Shown here piece by piece: positions 27,039-35,516 of a DNA stretch of 64,000 nt. Source of the DNA: Mucilaginibacter myungsuensis (GTDB lineage: Bacteria > Bacteroidota > Bacteroidia > Sphingobacteriales > Sphingobacteriaceae). A program made the position numbers and the translations under genes. The DNA lies in NCBI RefSeq assembly GCF_015222005.1, contig NZ_JADFFL010000001.1:248001-312000 (forward strand). The letters run 5' to 3'. The notes under the pieces were generated by a model that was not told where the DNA came from, made no database searches, and saw nothing but the letters and a program-made list of their open reading frames with translations. Position 1 is the first letter of the stretch. Each line of letters starts with the position of its first letter.

Positions 27039-27770
27039 GTGTCTGACAGTATCGTCATTATACCTACCTACAACGAAAAGGAGAATATTCAGCGCATGAT
27101 CCGCAAGGTAATGTCGCTTGAGTATGACTTTGACCTGCTTATCGTCGACGACGGCTCTCCGGATGGCACTGCTGCTATTGTAAAACAAATGCAGTTGGAG
27201 TTCCCTAACCGTGTTTTTCTTGAAGAGCGTAAAGGCAAATTAGGTTTAGGCACAGCCTATATCCACGGCTTTAAATGGTGTTTGGAGCGCCCTTACGAAT
27301 ACATTTTTGAGATGGACTGTGATTTCTCGCACAACCCCGACGATCTCATCCGTCTGCGGCAGGCTTGCGTGGAGGGTGCTGATATGTCCATCGGTTCACG
27401 CTATATCAAAGGCGTTAACGTCGTTAACTGGCCAATGAGCCGGGTGCTGATGAGCTACTTCGCTTCGGTATATGTTCGCTTCATTACCGGTATCGATATC
27501 CAGGACTCGACCGCTGGTTTTGTTTGCTATAAGCGCAAAGTACTGGAAGTTATCCAATTGCAAAAGATCAAGTTTGTAGGTTATGCTTTCCAGATCGAAA
27601 TGAAGTATACTACGATCAAGCATGGCTTTAACGTGGTAGAGATACCGATCATCTTCACCGACCGTACCGTAGGCACGTCTAAAATGTCGAAAGGTATTTT
27701 TAAGGAGGCAATACTTGGTGTTATCCAAATGAAGATCAATAGTATCTTTAGGAAATATCCTGAGGGGTGA
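27039..27770 (+). CDS. GT2 polyprenol monophosphomannose synthase-like
   Basis: 243 residues from GTG 27039 (a TTG at 27033 is possible). Family 2 glycosyltransferase like dolichyl/polyprenyl-phosphate mannose synthase: IVIIPTYNEKENI at the N-terminus, the nucleotide-binding DDGSPDGTA, GTAYIHGFKW, the metal-binding FEMDCDFSHNP, and SRYIKG. It would transfer mannose or another hexose from a nucleotide sugar to polyprenyl phosphate at the inner membrane. No membrane helix at the C-terminus, so it is the soluble/peripheral type. Confidence 0.85.
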   Translation: MSDSIVIIPTYNEKENIQRMIRKVMSLEYDFDLLIVDDGSPDGTAAIVKQMQLEFPNRVFLEERKGKLGLGTAYIHGFKWCLERPYEYIFEMDCDFSHNPDDLIRLRQACVEGADMSIGSRYIKGVNVVNWPMSRVLMSYFASVYVRFITGIDIQDSTAGFVCYKRKVLEVIQLQKIKFVGYAFQIEMKYTTIKHGFNVVEIPIIFTDRTVGTSKMSKGIFKEAILGVIQMKINSIFRKYPEG

Positions 27771-27970
27771 TCATCGGGAGAATTTCGGATGTCGGACGTT
27801 CGATTTTAGATTTTTTTTGTGTTTTCGATTTGCGCGTTATTTCATCAAATAACTGCACTTTTTGCCTCTTATTTTACGTTTCTGTTATCGTTTGCAAAAT
27901 ACGCAACTGATAGGTTGCATATCGATTTTTAAAGCCAAATGTTGTTACGTTAATGGTCGCTAATTTTCTA

Positions 27971-27978
27971 TAGATTTG
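27971..27978 (+). promoter_or_regulatory. -7 box TAGATTTG before small gene
   Basis: An exact TAnnTTTG match 10 nt before the ATG at 27989; it supports the small ORF as real. Confidence 0.4.
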
Positions 27979-27988
27979 ACTTTAGGCG

Positions 27989-28186
27989 ATGAGAACACCG
28001 AACAAAAATGCCGAACCAAAGATCAGCACCTCTAACGAACCGATACCAAGACAGAGGGCCACCGACGGTGAGACCGCATCAACTGACCATTTTACTCAGT
28101 TACTCGAACAAGAAGTTTCTAAAGCAATCCGAGATAAAGGCTACACATCTGAAGATCTTGATAATTTATTGAACGCCGAAAGTTGA
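27989..28186 (+). CDS. Hypothetical small protein
   Basis: 65 residues; the first 35 are polar and probably disordered, the rest a helix (FTQLLEQEVSKAIRDKGYTSEDLDNLLNAE). No family recognised. A well-placed -7 box supports expression. It ends 17 nt from the convergent small gene. Confidence 0.5.
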   Translation: MRTPNKNAEPKISTSNEPIPRQRATDGETASTDHFTQLLEQEVSKAIRDKGYTSEDLDNLLNAES

Positions 28187-28202
28187 TACTGCGTTGATAA
28201 CA

Positions 28203-28433
28203 TTATCGAAACGTTGATTTGTCTCTTAAGGTAATCACACCTGAATGGTTGATCCAAAATTCTAATTCATCTTCTTTAAAAAATTTATCGATAACCTTCT
28301 TTCTGTTGAGTCGATGGTTGGTTCCAAAGCAACGATATAGGCCATCGTTATTTATGGCCATGACTTTCATTCTGGGATAATTTCCGGTTCCCTTTTGACA
28401 TACCAAATCGCCAATCTTATAGTTTGTCTCCAC
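28203..28433 (-). CDS. Small DUF2158/YodC-like protein
   Basis: 76 residues from GTG 28433; an upstream GTG (28466) would add 11 hydrophobic residues and seems less likely because the domain begins right after the inner start. YKIGDLVCQKGTGNYPRMKV and the closing FKEDELEF resemble the YodC/DUF2158 pattern (KxGDxVxLKSGGPxMTV ... FxxxELE). Function unknown. No ATG start is available in this frame. Confidence 0.5.
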   Translation of the reverse strand: METNYKIGDLVCQKGTGNYPRMKVMAINNDGLYRCFGTNHRLNRKKVIDKFFKEDELEFWINHSGVITLRDKSTFR

Positions 28434-28594
28434 AGTTAAGAATATTAAAAATTCAACAACAATCACGTTTCCATTCTATGCTAACCAAGAGTAAATTTAC
28501 TAATAAAAGTAGCATTTGCAGTAATTTAAATTCGATAAGAATCATTTCGCAGACTTCTCATTGCACATTAAGGGTAGCATCTTTTCAAAATTAT

Positions 28595-28647
28595 CTGCAC
28601 ATTTGCATATAGGCACATCTGCACATCGCGGTGGGCCCATCTGCAAA
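28595..28647. repeat. CTGCACAT/TTGCA word repeats upstream of ruvB
   Basis: CTGCACATTTGCA, CACATCTGCACAT and CATCTGCAAA follow each other as imperfect direct repeats of CACATYTGCA, ending 8 nt before the ruvB start. The remainder of the gap 28467-28594 shows nothing. Confidence 0.55.
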
Positions 28648-28654
28648 CCAAAGA

Positions 28655-29677
28655 ATGAACGAGCACCTCGATCCTGATCGTGAAAAACTTTCTGCTGCCG
28701 AATACGATATCGAAAAAGTACTTCGTCCGCAGGCTTTTGATGATTTTACCGGTCAGCAAAAAATATTAGATAACATTACCGTTTTTGTTCAGGCCGCCCG
28801 TATGCGTGGCGAGGCTTTGGACCATGTGCTGCTCCATGGCCCTCCGGGATTGGGTAAGACCACCCTATCGCACATCATCGCTAACGAAATGGGTGTAGGT
28901 ATCAAGATCACCTCGGGCCCTGTATTGGACAAACCAGGCGACCTTGCCGGTCTGCTAACCAATCTGGAACCCGGCGACATTCTTTTTATCGACGAGATAC
29001 ATCGCCTAAGTCCTGTGGTGGAAGAATACCTGTACTCGGCCATGGAGGATTTTAAGATCGATATTATGTTGGAGAGCGGTCCTAATGCCCGCTCGGTGCA
29101 ATTATCTTTAAATCCGTTCACGCTGGTCGGCGCTACTACCCGTTCGGGTTTGTTAACCGCTCCCCTACGGGCCCGTTTCGGGATCAATGCAAGACTTGAA
29201 TATTATGATGCCAAGTTATTGACCACCATCTTATTAAGATCGGCAACGATATTAAAAACGCCTATTGATGAGACCGGCGCTTACGAGATAGCCCGCCGTA
29301 GCCGCGGTACGCCGCGTATAGGCAATGCCTTGTTGCGCAGGACACGTGACTTTGCCCAGATAAAAGGCAACGGCAGCATCGATACCGCCATAGCCAAATA
29401 TGCCTTGAATGCGCTGAATGTGGACGAACACGGCCTGGATGAGATGGACAACAAGATCCTATCCACCATTATCGAGAAATTTAAAGGCGGCCCTGTGGGT
29501 TTAAAGACCATCGCGACAGCCGTTGGCGAGGACGAAGGCACCATTGAGGAGGTTTACGAACCTTTCCTGATACAGGAAGGTTTTTTGATGCGGACATCGC
29601 GCGGAAGAGAGGCTACCGAGCACGCTTACAAACATTTAGGCTTATTTAAAGCCGGAGGAACTCAAACACTATTTTAG
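28655..29677 (+). CDS. ruvB: Holliday junction branch migration helicase RuvB
   Basis: 340 residues from ATG 28655 (an in-frame GTG 28631 lies inside the word repeat and is less likely). AAA+ motor that with RuvA drives branch migration. Walker A is GPPGLGKTT, Walker B is LFIDEIHR, sensor 1 is LVGATTRSG, the arginine finger region is PLRARFG, and the C-terminal winged helix is [17 protein letters not shown]. No ruvA or ruvC nearby, as is usual in Bacteroidota. Confidence 0.95.
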   Translation: MNEHLDPDREKLSAAEYDIEKVLRPQAFDDFTGQQKILDNITVFVQAARMRGEALDHVLLHGPPGLGKTTLSHIIANEMGVGIKITSGPVLDKPGDLAGLLTNLEPGDILFIDEIHRLSPVVEEYLYSAMEDFKIDIMLESGPNARSVQLSLNPFTLVGATTRSGLLTAPLRARFGINARLEYYDAKLLTTILLRSATILKTPIDETGAYEIARRSRGTPRIGNALLRRTRDFAQIKGNGSIDTAIAKYALNALNVDEHGLDEMDNKILSTIIEKFKGGPVGLKTIATAVGEDEGTIEEVYEPFLIQEGFLMRTSRGREATEHAYKHLGLFKAGGTQTLF

Positions 29678-29718
29678 TATATTTATCCACCATTATTAAT
29701 TCACTTCATTTCAACTTG

Positions 29719-32043
29719 ATGAAAAGATCATTACTTACCACTATGCTGTTAGGTGCTGCAATGCTTACGCAAGCACAAACAGTTGGCAAGGTAGTTAATC
29801 CGGTAGATTATGTAAACCCACTGATGGGTTCGGCATCAAAGCCGTCATTATCTAACGGTAACACCTACCCTGCCATCGCGCTGCCTTGGGGCATGAACAC
29901 CTGGACACCGCAGACCGGCCCTAACGGCGACGGTTGGGCATACACTTATGATGCCGACAAGATCCGTGGCTTTAAACAAACCCACCAGCCATCGCCTTGG
30001 ATGAACGATTACGGTGTGTTCTCGATCATGCCCGTGACCGGTAAAATGAAATTTACCGAGAACGACCGCGCAAGCTGGTTCAGCCACAAGGCCGAGATCG
30101 CTAAACCATATTACTACAGCGTCTATCTGGCGGATCACGATGTTACTACCGAGATCACCCCTACCGAGCGCGCTGCTCAATTCCGTTTCACATTTCCTAA
30201 GGCCGATAGCTCTTTCATCGTGATCGATGGTCAGGATCGTGGCTCGTACATCAAAGTTATCCCTGGTCAAAATAAGATCGTTGGTTACACGCAGCGTTAT
30301 ACCCGCGGCAAGATGACCAACTTTAAGAACTACTTTGTGATCTACAGCGATAAGCCGTTCACGTTCAACAAAACCTGGAGCACAACTGCTTCCGGCCGTG
30401 GCCGCGACCGTAAAGAGGTGAACCGTTTAGCCGGCAGAGATACTTTAGAGCTTACTGCTGACCATGTGGGCGCGGTTGTAGGTTTCAAGACCCGCCAAGG
30501 CGAGATCGTTAACCTAAAGGTAGCTTCGTCGTTCATCAGCTTAGAGCAAGCTGAGTTGAACCTGAAACGCGAGATCGGTAACAGCAGCTTTAACACCACC
30601 ATGACCAACGGTCGCAACATCTGGAACAAAGCCTTGAGCAAGATCCAGGTTGAAGGTGGTTCTGTTGATCAGACCCGTACTTTTTACTCTTGCTTGTACC
30701 GTATGTTGTTCTTCCCGAACAAATTATACGAGTATGATGCCAACAACAAGATCGTTCACTACAGCCCTTACAATGGTAAGGTAGAACCTGGTTACATGTT
30801 CGGTGGTACCGGTTTCTGGGATACCTTCCGTGCGCTTTATCCATTCTTGAACCTGATGTACCCATCCATCAACAAAGAGATGCAGGAAGGCCTGGCTAAC
30901 GACTTTAAAGAAGGCGGTTGGTTGCCTGAATGGTCGAGCCCGGGTTATTCAAACATCATGATCGGTAATAACTCTGCCGTGGTGGTATCTGATGCCTACA
31001 TGAAAGGTATGCGCAACTACAGCATCAACACACTTTGGGATGCTGTTACGCACGGTGCTAATGGCGAAGGCCCGGAAGGTACCGGCCGTACAGGTGTTAA
31101 ATATTACAATGAGTTAGGTTATGTACCTTACGATGTAAAGATCAACGAGAACGCTGCCCGTACTTTAGAGTACGCTTTTGACGATTTCGCGATCTACCAA
31201 TTAGGTAAAGCTTTGGGTAAACCAGCTTCGGAGATAGAGATCTACAAGACCCGCTCTATGAACTACAAGAAATTGTTTGATCCGCAGACCGGTCTGATGC
31301 GTGGCAAAAACCAAAATGGTAGCTGGTCAACTCCTTTCAACCCTTTGAAATGGGGTGATGCCTTCACCGAGGGTAACTCATGGCACTACTCATGGAGCGT
31401 ACTCCATGATATTAACGGCCTGGCTAACCTGATGGGTGGCAAAAAAGCATTCGTTAACAAACTGGATTCGGTATTTATGATACCTCCTATTTTTGACGAT
31501 AGCTATTATGGCGGCGTTATCCACGAGATCCGCGAAATGCAGATCATGAACATGGGTAACTACGCGCACGGTAACCAGCCTATCCAACACATGATCTACC
31601 TGTACAACCACGGCGCTCAGCCTTGGAAAGCACAATATTGGGTACGTGAGGCTATGAACCGCCTATACAAACCAACTCCGGATGGCTATTGCGGCGACGA
31701 GGATAACGGTCAAACTTCGGCCTGGTATATCTTCTCTTCGTTAGGTTTCTACTCGGTTACCCCTACTGTTGATCAGTATGTGATCGGTGCGCCATTGTTT
31801 AAGAAAGCTACTTTGAACCTGGAGAACGGCAAGAAAGTAGTGATCAATGCTGCTAACAACAGCGACGCTAATCGCTACATCAAATCGATGACGGTTAACG
31901 GCAAACCTTACGACCTGAACTGGTTAAGCCACTCAGGCCTTCAAAAAGGTGCGGTGATCAACTTTAACATGGCCCCTGTCCCTAACAAGACACGTGGTAT
32001 CAAAGATTCGTCTTTACCATACTCACTTTCTTTAGAGAAGTAA
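29719..32043 (+). CDS. GH92 family exo-alpha-mannosidase, exported
   Basis: 774 residues from ATG 29719 (a TTG one codon upstream is possible). The signal peptide ends near residue 19 (TQAQ). The N-terminal beta-sandwich has VDYVNPLMGSAS and YPAIALPWGMNTWTPQT; the catalytic (alpha/alpha)6 part has GTGFWDTFRALYPFLNL and HEIREMQIMNMGNYAHGNQPIQH plus GDEDNGQTSAWYIFSSLGFY. These are GH92 hallmarks; such enzymes are calcium-dependent and trim alpha-mannosides from glycans. It probably acts in the periplasm. 6 nt before the Gfo/Idh/MocA gene, so one operon. Confidence 0.92.
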   Translation: MKRSLLTTMLLGAAMLTQAQTVGKVVNPVDYVNPLMGSASKPSLSNGNTYPAIALPWGMNTWTPQTGPNGDGWAYTYDADKIRGFKQTHQPSPWMNDYGVFSIMPVTGKMKFTENDRASWFSHKAEIAKPYYYSVYLADHDVTTEITPTERAAQFRFTFPKADSSFIVIDGQDRGSYIKVIPGQNKIVGYTQRYTRGKMTNFKNYFVIYSDKPFTFNKTWSTTASGRGRDRKEVNRLAGRDTLELTADHVGAVVGFKTRQGEIVNLKVASSFISLEQAELNLKREIGNSSFNTTMTNGRNIWNKALSKIQVEGGSVDQTRTFYSCLYRMLFFPNKLYEYDANNKIVHYSPYNGKVEPGYMFGGTGFWDTFRALYPFLNLMYPSINKEMQEGLANDFKEGGWLPEWSSPGYSNIMIGNNSAVVVSDAYMKGMRNYSINTLWDAVTHGANGEGPEGTGRTGVKYYNELGYVPYDVKINENAARTLEYAFDDFAIYQLGKALGKPASEIEIYKTRSMNYKKLFDPQTGLMRGKNQNGSWSTPFNPLKWGDAFTEGNSWHYSWSVLHDINGLANLMGGKKAFVNKLDSVFMIPPIFDDSYYGGVIHEIREMQIMNMGNYAHGNQPIQHMIYLYNHGAQPWKAQYWVREAMNRLYKPTPDGYCGDEDNGQTSAWYIFSSLGFYSVTPTVDQYVIGAPLFKKATLNLENGKKVVINAANNSDANRYIKSMTVNGKPYDLNWLSHSGLQKGAVINFNMAPVPNKTRGIKDSSLPYSLSLEK

Positions 32044-32049
32044 GATATC

Positions 32050-33132
32050 ATGACCACATTAAAAAAACGGTTGTTATTGCTGATGCTACTTTGCCTGGTC
32101 AAGGCGGCATCGGCACAATCCAAACTTAACGTTTGCGTTGTCGGCTTAGATCACGATCATATTTATAATATCCTTAACGCGTACAGCAAAGGCCAGGTGA
32201 ACATCATTGGCATTGCCGAACCAAATAAGATATTGTGGAGCAAATACGGCACGCGCTTTAAACTGCCCGATTCGGTATTTTTTGAGGACACTAAAAAGAT
32301 GCTGGCCGTGCGTAAACCCGACGTGGTGTTAGGCTATAACGCCGTTGCTAAACATGTGGACATTGTGCGTGCCTGTGCACCCCTTGGTTTGCCTGTAATG
32401 GTAGAAAAACCATTGGCGGCAACACTTGGTCAGGCTAAAGAGATAGAGGCTCTATCAAAAAAACACAACACCAAAGTTTGGGTCAATTTTGAGACCACCT
32501 GGTATGCATCCAACCAAGCGGCTTACAATACGTTTGCTGCCGACAGCATTGGTGGTATCCGTAAAATGGTTTTCCATGACGGCCACGAAGGCCCGATAGA
32601 GATCGGTTGCAGCAAGGAATTTACCGACTGGCTCACCGACCCTATCCTTAACGGTGCGGGTGCTCTTAACGACTTTGGTTGCTACGGCGCCGACCTGGCC
32701 ACTTGGTTTATGAAAGGGCAAAAACCTATTGCTGTTACCGCCGTTACCCGCCAATACAAACCGCAAGTTTACCCTAAGGTTGATGACGACGCGACCATTT
32801 TGGTGGAGTATGCTAATGCTACCGTCCTGATCGAAGGGTCATGGAACTGGCCATACTCTATTAAGGACATGGAAATATTTGGCGAGAAGGGCTATATCCA
32901 TTCCTTAGATGGCAATAACGTTGTTACCCAGCTACGCGGCAAAAAAGCGGTGACACGTAAAGCACCACCATTGCCTGCACCTATCAACGATCCGCTGGTG
33001 TATTTGGCAGCCGCGTTGCAGGGCAAGATCACGGCTGATGACCAATCATCATTAGCTTATAATATGGTAGCTATGCAGATATTGGATGCTGCAAAACGTT
33101 CTGCCCAAACAGGCAAGCGCATAGTGCTGTAA
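32050..33132 (+). CDS. Gfo/Idh/MocA family oxidoreductase, exported
   Basis: 360 residues with a signal peptide (cleavage after SAQ, about residue 24). The NAD(P)-binding Rossmann part begins LNVCVVGLDHDHIYNI (not the usual GxGxxG, but GLDHDH), and the family motif EKPLA lies near residue 120 (VEKPLAATLGQAKEIE). Exported members of this family are frequent in Bacteroidota sugar clusters and can act as glycoside-modifying enzymes with tightly bound NAD. In one operon with GH92, so probable mannoside processing. Confidence 0.85.
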   Translation: MTTLKKRLLLLMLLCLVKAASAQSKLNVCVVGLDHDHIYNILNAYSKGQVNIIGIAEPNKILWSKYGTRFKLPDSVFFEDTKKMLAVRKPDVVLGYNAVAKHVDIVRACAPLGLPVMVEKPLAATLGQAKEIEALSKKHNTKVWVNFETTWYASNQAAYNTFAADSIGGIRKMVFHDGHEGPIEIGCSKEFTDWLTDPILNGAGALNDFGCYGADLATWFMKGQKPIAVTAVTRQYKPQVYPKVDDDATILVEYANATVLIEGSWNWPYSIKDMEIFGEKGYIHSLDGNNVVTQLRGKKAVTRKAPPLPAPINDPLVYLAAALQGKITADDQSSLAYNMVAMQILDAAKRSAQTGKRIVL

Positions 33133-33221
33133 GCACAGAAATTTGTTTATAATTAAAATTTTTTAAGTGGTGGTATAAATTTATTTTTACCGCCACTTTG
33201 TATTTAAATACCTCTAACCAT

Positions 33222-34040
33222 ATGCGTAAAGCGATATCTATGCTGGCCCTTGCAGGCATGTTCTTCTCTAATACCGTTTCGGCACAAAACAACGCCGCCA
33301 TCATTGCCAAAAAGCAAGTTCCTATTCTTTGCTACCACCAGATCCGCGATTGGAAGTCGACCGACTCTAAAGGAGCTAAAGATTACATCGTTCAGGTACA
33401 AGCTTTTAAAGACCACATGAAAATGCTGGCCGACAGCGGTTATCATACCATCCTGCCCGATCAGCTGCATGCTTACCTGACCAAAGGCGCGGCACTACCA
33501 AGCAAACCGATCATGCTAACTTTCGATGATACCGATCTGGATCAGTTCACCGTAGCTAATCCTACGTTAAAAAAATACGGCTTTAAAGCAGTTTATTTTG
33601 TGATGACCGTATCTATCGGTCGCCCGCGTTACATGACCGCTGCGAACATCAAGCAACTGTCTGACGAAGGCAACGTGATCGCCTCCCACACCTGGGATCA
33701 CCACCGCGTTGATAAATACTCGCACAATTCGGAGCTGATCATTAAAGGCCTGAATGGTAAGATCACCAAACGCCCAACAGACGACTGGGTTACCCAAATA
33801 GACAAACCGACCAAAAAATTAGAAGAGATCACCGGCAAAAAAGTAAAGTACTTTGCCTACCCCTTCGGCATCTGGAAAAAACCTGTGTTACCTGAGTTTA
33901 ACAAAAAAGGCTTTAAACTGGCCTTCCAATTAGCCGACAAACGCGATCCGGATTATCCGTTATTGACCGTTCGTCGTATTTTGGATAGCGGATATTGGAG
34001 CACAAAGACGCTGAGTAACGCGATCAGGAATAGTTTTTAA
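33222..34040 (+). CDS. Polysaccharide deacetylase (NodB-like), exported
   Basis: 272 residues from ATG 33222; a TTG 24 nt earlier is less likely because the signal peptide (MRKAISMLALAGMFFSNTVSAQ region) starts at the ATG. The NodB motifs are present: metal-binding TFDDTDLDQF (the usual G replaced by T) and SHTWDHHR (HxxxH). It removes N- or O-acetyl groups from a polysaccharide in the envelope; the substrate is unknown. The gene follows the GH92 operon with 89 bp between, so it may be separately transcribed. Confidence 0.85.
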   Translation: MRKAISMLALAGMFFSNTVSAQNNAAIIAKKQVPILCYHQIRDWKSTDSKGAKDYIVQVQAFKDHMKMLADSGYHTILPDQLHAYLTKGAALPSKPIMLTFDDTDLDQFTVANPTLKKYGFKAVYFVMTVSIGRPRYMTAANIKQLSDEGNVIASHTWDHHRVDKYSHNSELIIKGLNGKITKRPTDDWVTQIDKPTKKLEEITGKKVKYFAYPFGIWKKPVLPEFNKKGFKLAFQLADKRDPDYPLLTVRRILDSGYWSTKTLSNAIRNSF

Positions 34041-34074
34041 GCCCCCGGCCCCTGAAGGGGGAATTAGAATATTG

Positions 34075-34108
34075 AGCCTTGCAAGTTTTGGACTTGTGAG
34101 GCTTTTTT
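34075..34108 (+). terminator. Terminator after the deacetylase gene
   Basis: AGCCT-TG-CAAGT pairs with ACTTG-TG-AGGCT around a short loop and is followed by TTTTTT (34103-34108). The gap 34041-34368 holds this and the CCCTCC repeat cluster. Confidence 0.8.
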
Positions 34109-34121
34109 GTTTCATGCCCAC

Positions 34122-34325
34122 TTTCCAATCCCTCCTTGGGGAGGGATTGGAAACATAGTAGGTTTGACTTTCTATATGAGTGGCGCAAGTCAATCCCTCC
34201 TCGGGGAGGGGCGCGAGGGGCTTGTGCGGCTGCAGGGAGGGGTTAGCCACGATGCATATCGACGAAACCCCTCCCTGCCTTCACGCTTATTCCATCCGCA
34301 CCCCTCCCCAAGGAGGGATTGGGAA
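34122..34325. repeat. Cluster of GGGAGGG/CCCTCCC palindromes
   Basis: (a) A perfect palindrome with 14-bp arms and TTGG loop (34122-34135/34140-34153, TTTCCAATCCCTCC). (b) A larger nest: outer arms CAATCCCTCC... (34191-34213) and its near-complement (34299-34321), inner 13-bp perfect arms GCAGGGAGGGGTT (34232-34244) and AACCCCTCCCTGC (34266-34278). Similar GGGAGGG repeats are widespread between genes in this group of bacteria (recalled). No ORF here is convincing. Confidence 0.75.
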
Positions 34326-34353
34326 AAACGGCCATCTCTAACCTTCAAAAACG

Positions 34354-34361
34354 TATCTTTG
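34354..34361 (+). promoter_or_regulatory. -7 box TATCTTTG before queG
   Basis: An exact TAnnTTTG match ending 7 nt before the ATG at 34369, just after the repeat cluster. Confidence 0.5.
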
Positions 34362-34368
34362 CTCCCCA

Positions 34369-35298
34369 ATGCAAAACCGCTCTGCATACTCCCAACTCAT
34401 CAAAGCCGAGGCCAAACGCCTGGGCTTTATGTTTTGCGGCATTGCTAAGGCAGAGTTTTTGGAGGAGGAAGCGCCACGCTTGGAAACCTGGCTAAACAAG
34501 GGCATGCACGGCGAAATGAAGTACATGGAAAACTACTTCGACAAGCGACTGGACCCGAGGTTGTTGGTTGACGATGCTAAGTCGGTAATATCATTGGGGC
34601 TGAATTATTATACCGATGAAAAACAGCTTGATCCTTTAGCACCTAAGATATCCAAATATGCTTATGGAGCTGATTATCACACCGTCATCAAAGAAAAGTT
34701 AAAAGAATTATTAAATACGATTCAGGAGCAGATCGGTGATGTTGGCGGTCGTGCTTTTGTGGATTCCGCACCTGTGTTGGATAAGGCCTGGGCTAAAAAG
34801 GCCGGCTTGGGTTGGGTGGGTAAAAACACCAATCTGATCAATCAGCGATCAGGATCGTTCTTCTTTTTGTGCGAGCTGATCATTGATGCCGAACTGGAAT
34901 ATGATATCCAGCCCACGGCCGACCATTGCGGTACCTGCACCCGCTGTATCGACGCCTGTCCTACCGAGGCTATTGTAGCCCCGTACATCGTTGATGGCAG
35001 TCGGTGCATCTCCTACCTCACCATTGAACTAAAGAACGAGCTACCGCAAGAATTTAAAGGCAAGACCGACGACTGGATGTTCGGCTGCGACGTTTGTCAG
35101 GACGTATGCCCCTGGAATAAATTTTCTACCCTGCATACCGAACCTGCCTTTAAACCCCACCATGAACTATTGGGCATGACCCAACGCGATTGGCAAGAGA
35201 TCACTGAAGATACTTTTAAAGCTGTATTCAAGAATTCAGCGGTAAAGAGGACGAAGTACACGGGGCTGACGAGAAACATCAGTTTTTTGAAGAGTTAG
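34369..35298 (+). CDS. queG: Epoxyqueuosine reductase
   Basis: 309 residues, typical length. The cobalamin-dependent last step of queuosine synthesis in tRNA wobble position 34. N-terminal cobalamin-binding part with [10 protein letters not shown], then ferredoxin-type 4Fe-4S clusters: [17 protein letters not shown] and [11 protein letters not shown] (each with CxxCxxCxxxCP-like spacing), plus C in [10 protein letters not shown]. The short C-terminus lacks the HEAT repeat extension of some homologues. Confidence 0.93.
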   Translation: MQNRSAYSQLIKAEAKRLGFMFCGIAKAEFLEEEAPRLETWLNKGMHGEMKYMENYFDKRLDPRLLVDDAKSVISLGLNYYTDEKQLDPLAPKISKYAYGADYHTVIKEKLKELLNTIQEQIGDVGGRAFVDSAPVLDKAWAKKAGLGWVGKNTNLINQRSGSFFFLCELIIDAELEYDIQPTADHCGTCTRCIDACPTEAIVAPYIVDGSRCISYLTIELKNELPQEFKGKTDDWMFGCDVCQDVCPWNKFSTLHTEPAFKPHHELLGMTQRDWQEITEDTFKAVFKNSAVKRTKYTGLTRNISFLKS

Positions 35299-35310
35299 AG
35301 ACAAGAATAA

Positions 35311-35477
35311 AGAGTCAAGAATCAAGACAGAAGTTTGGAAACAAAAAGCCGACCGGAATAGAACCAACAATATAAATCCAAGGATCAAGATAGAAATTTG
35401 GGAACAAAAAAGCCGAAAAGCTTTCGCTTCCCGGCTCGATACCGTAAGTCCTTGTCTTGATTCTTGACTCTATACTC
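35311..35477. repeat. AGTCAAGAATC inverted and direct word repeats
   Basis: AGAGTCAAGAATCAAGACA (35311-35329) is repeated as its perfect 19-bp reverse complement at 35453-35471. Inside lies a direct repeat of about 32 bp (35321-35352 and 35384-35416, a few differences, both ending AAAAAGCCGA). The second copy carries the A-run and stem of the exonuclease terminator. It fills the convergent gap queG / exonuclease. Confidence 0.85.
35405..35436 (-). terminator. Terminator of the exonuclease gene
   Basis: On the minus strand AGCCG, then GGAAGC, a GAAA tetraloop, GCTTTTCGGCT and TTTTTTG. The stem lies at 35411-35436 with its U-run at 35405-35411. Confidence 0.8.
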
Positions 35478-35516
35478 TTGAATCTTTTTCCTGACGCTGT
35501 ATTCCTGATTCTCTTC

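Noticed and set aside
34190..34448. ORFs through the GGGAGGG repeat cluster
   Set aside because: Translations are repeats of Pro/Ser/Arg words from the palindromes; no initiation signal.
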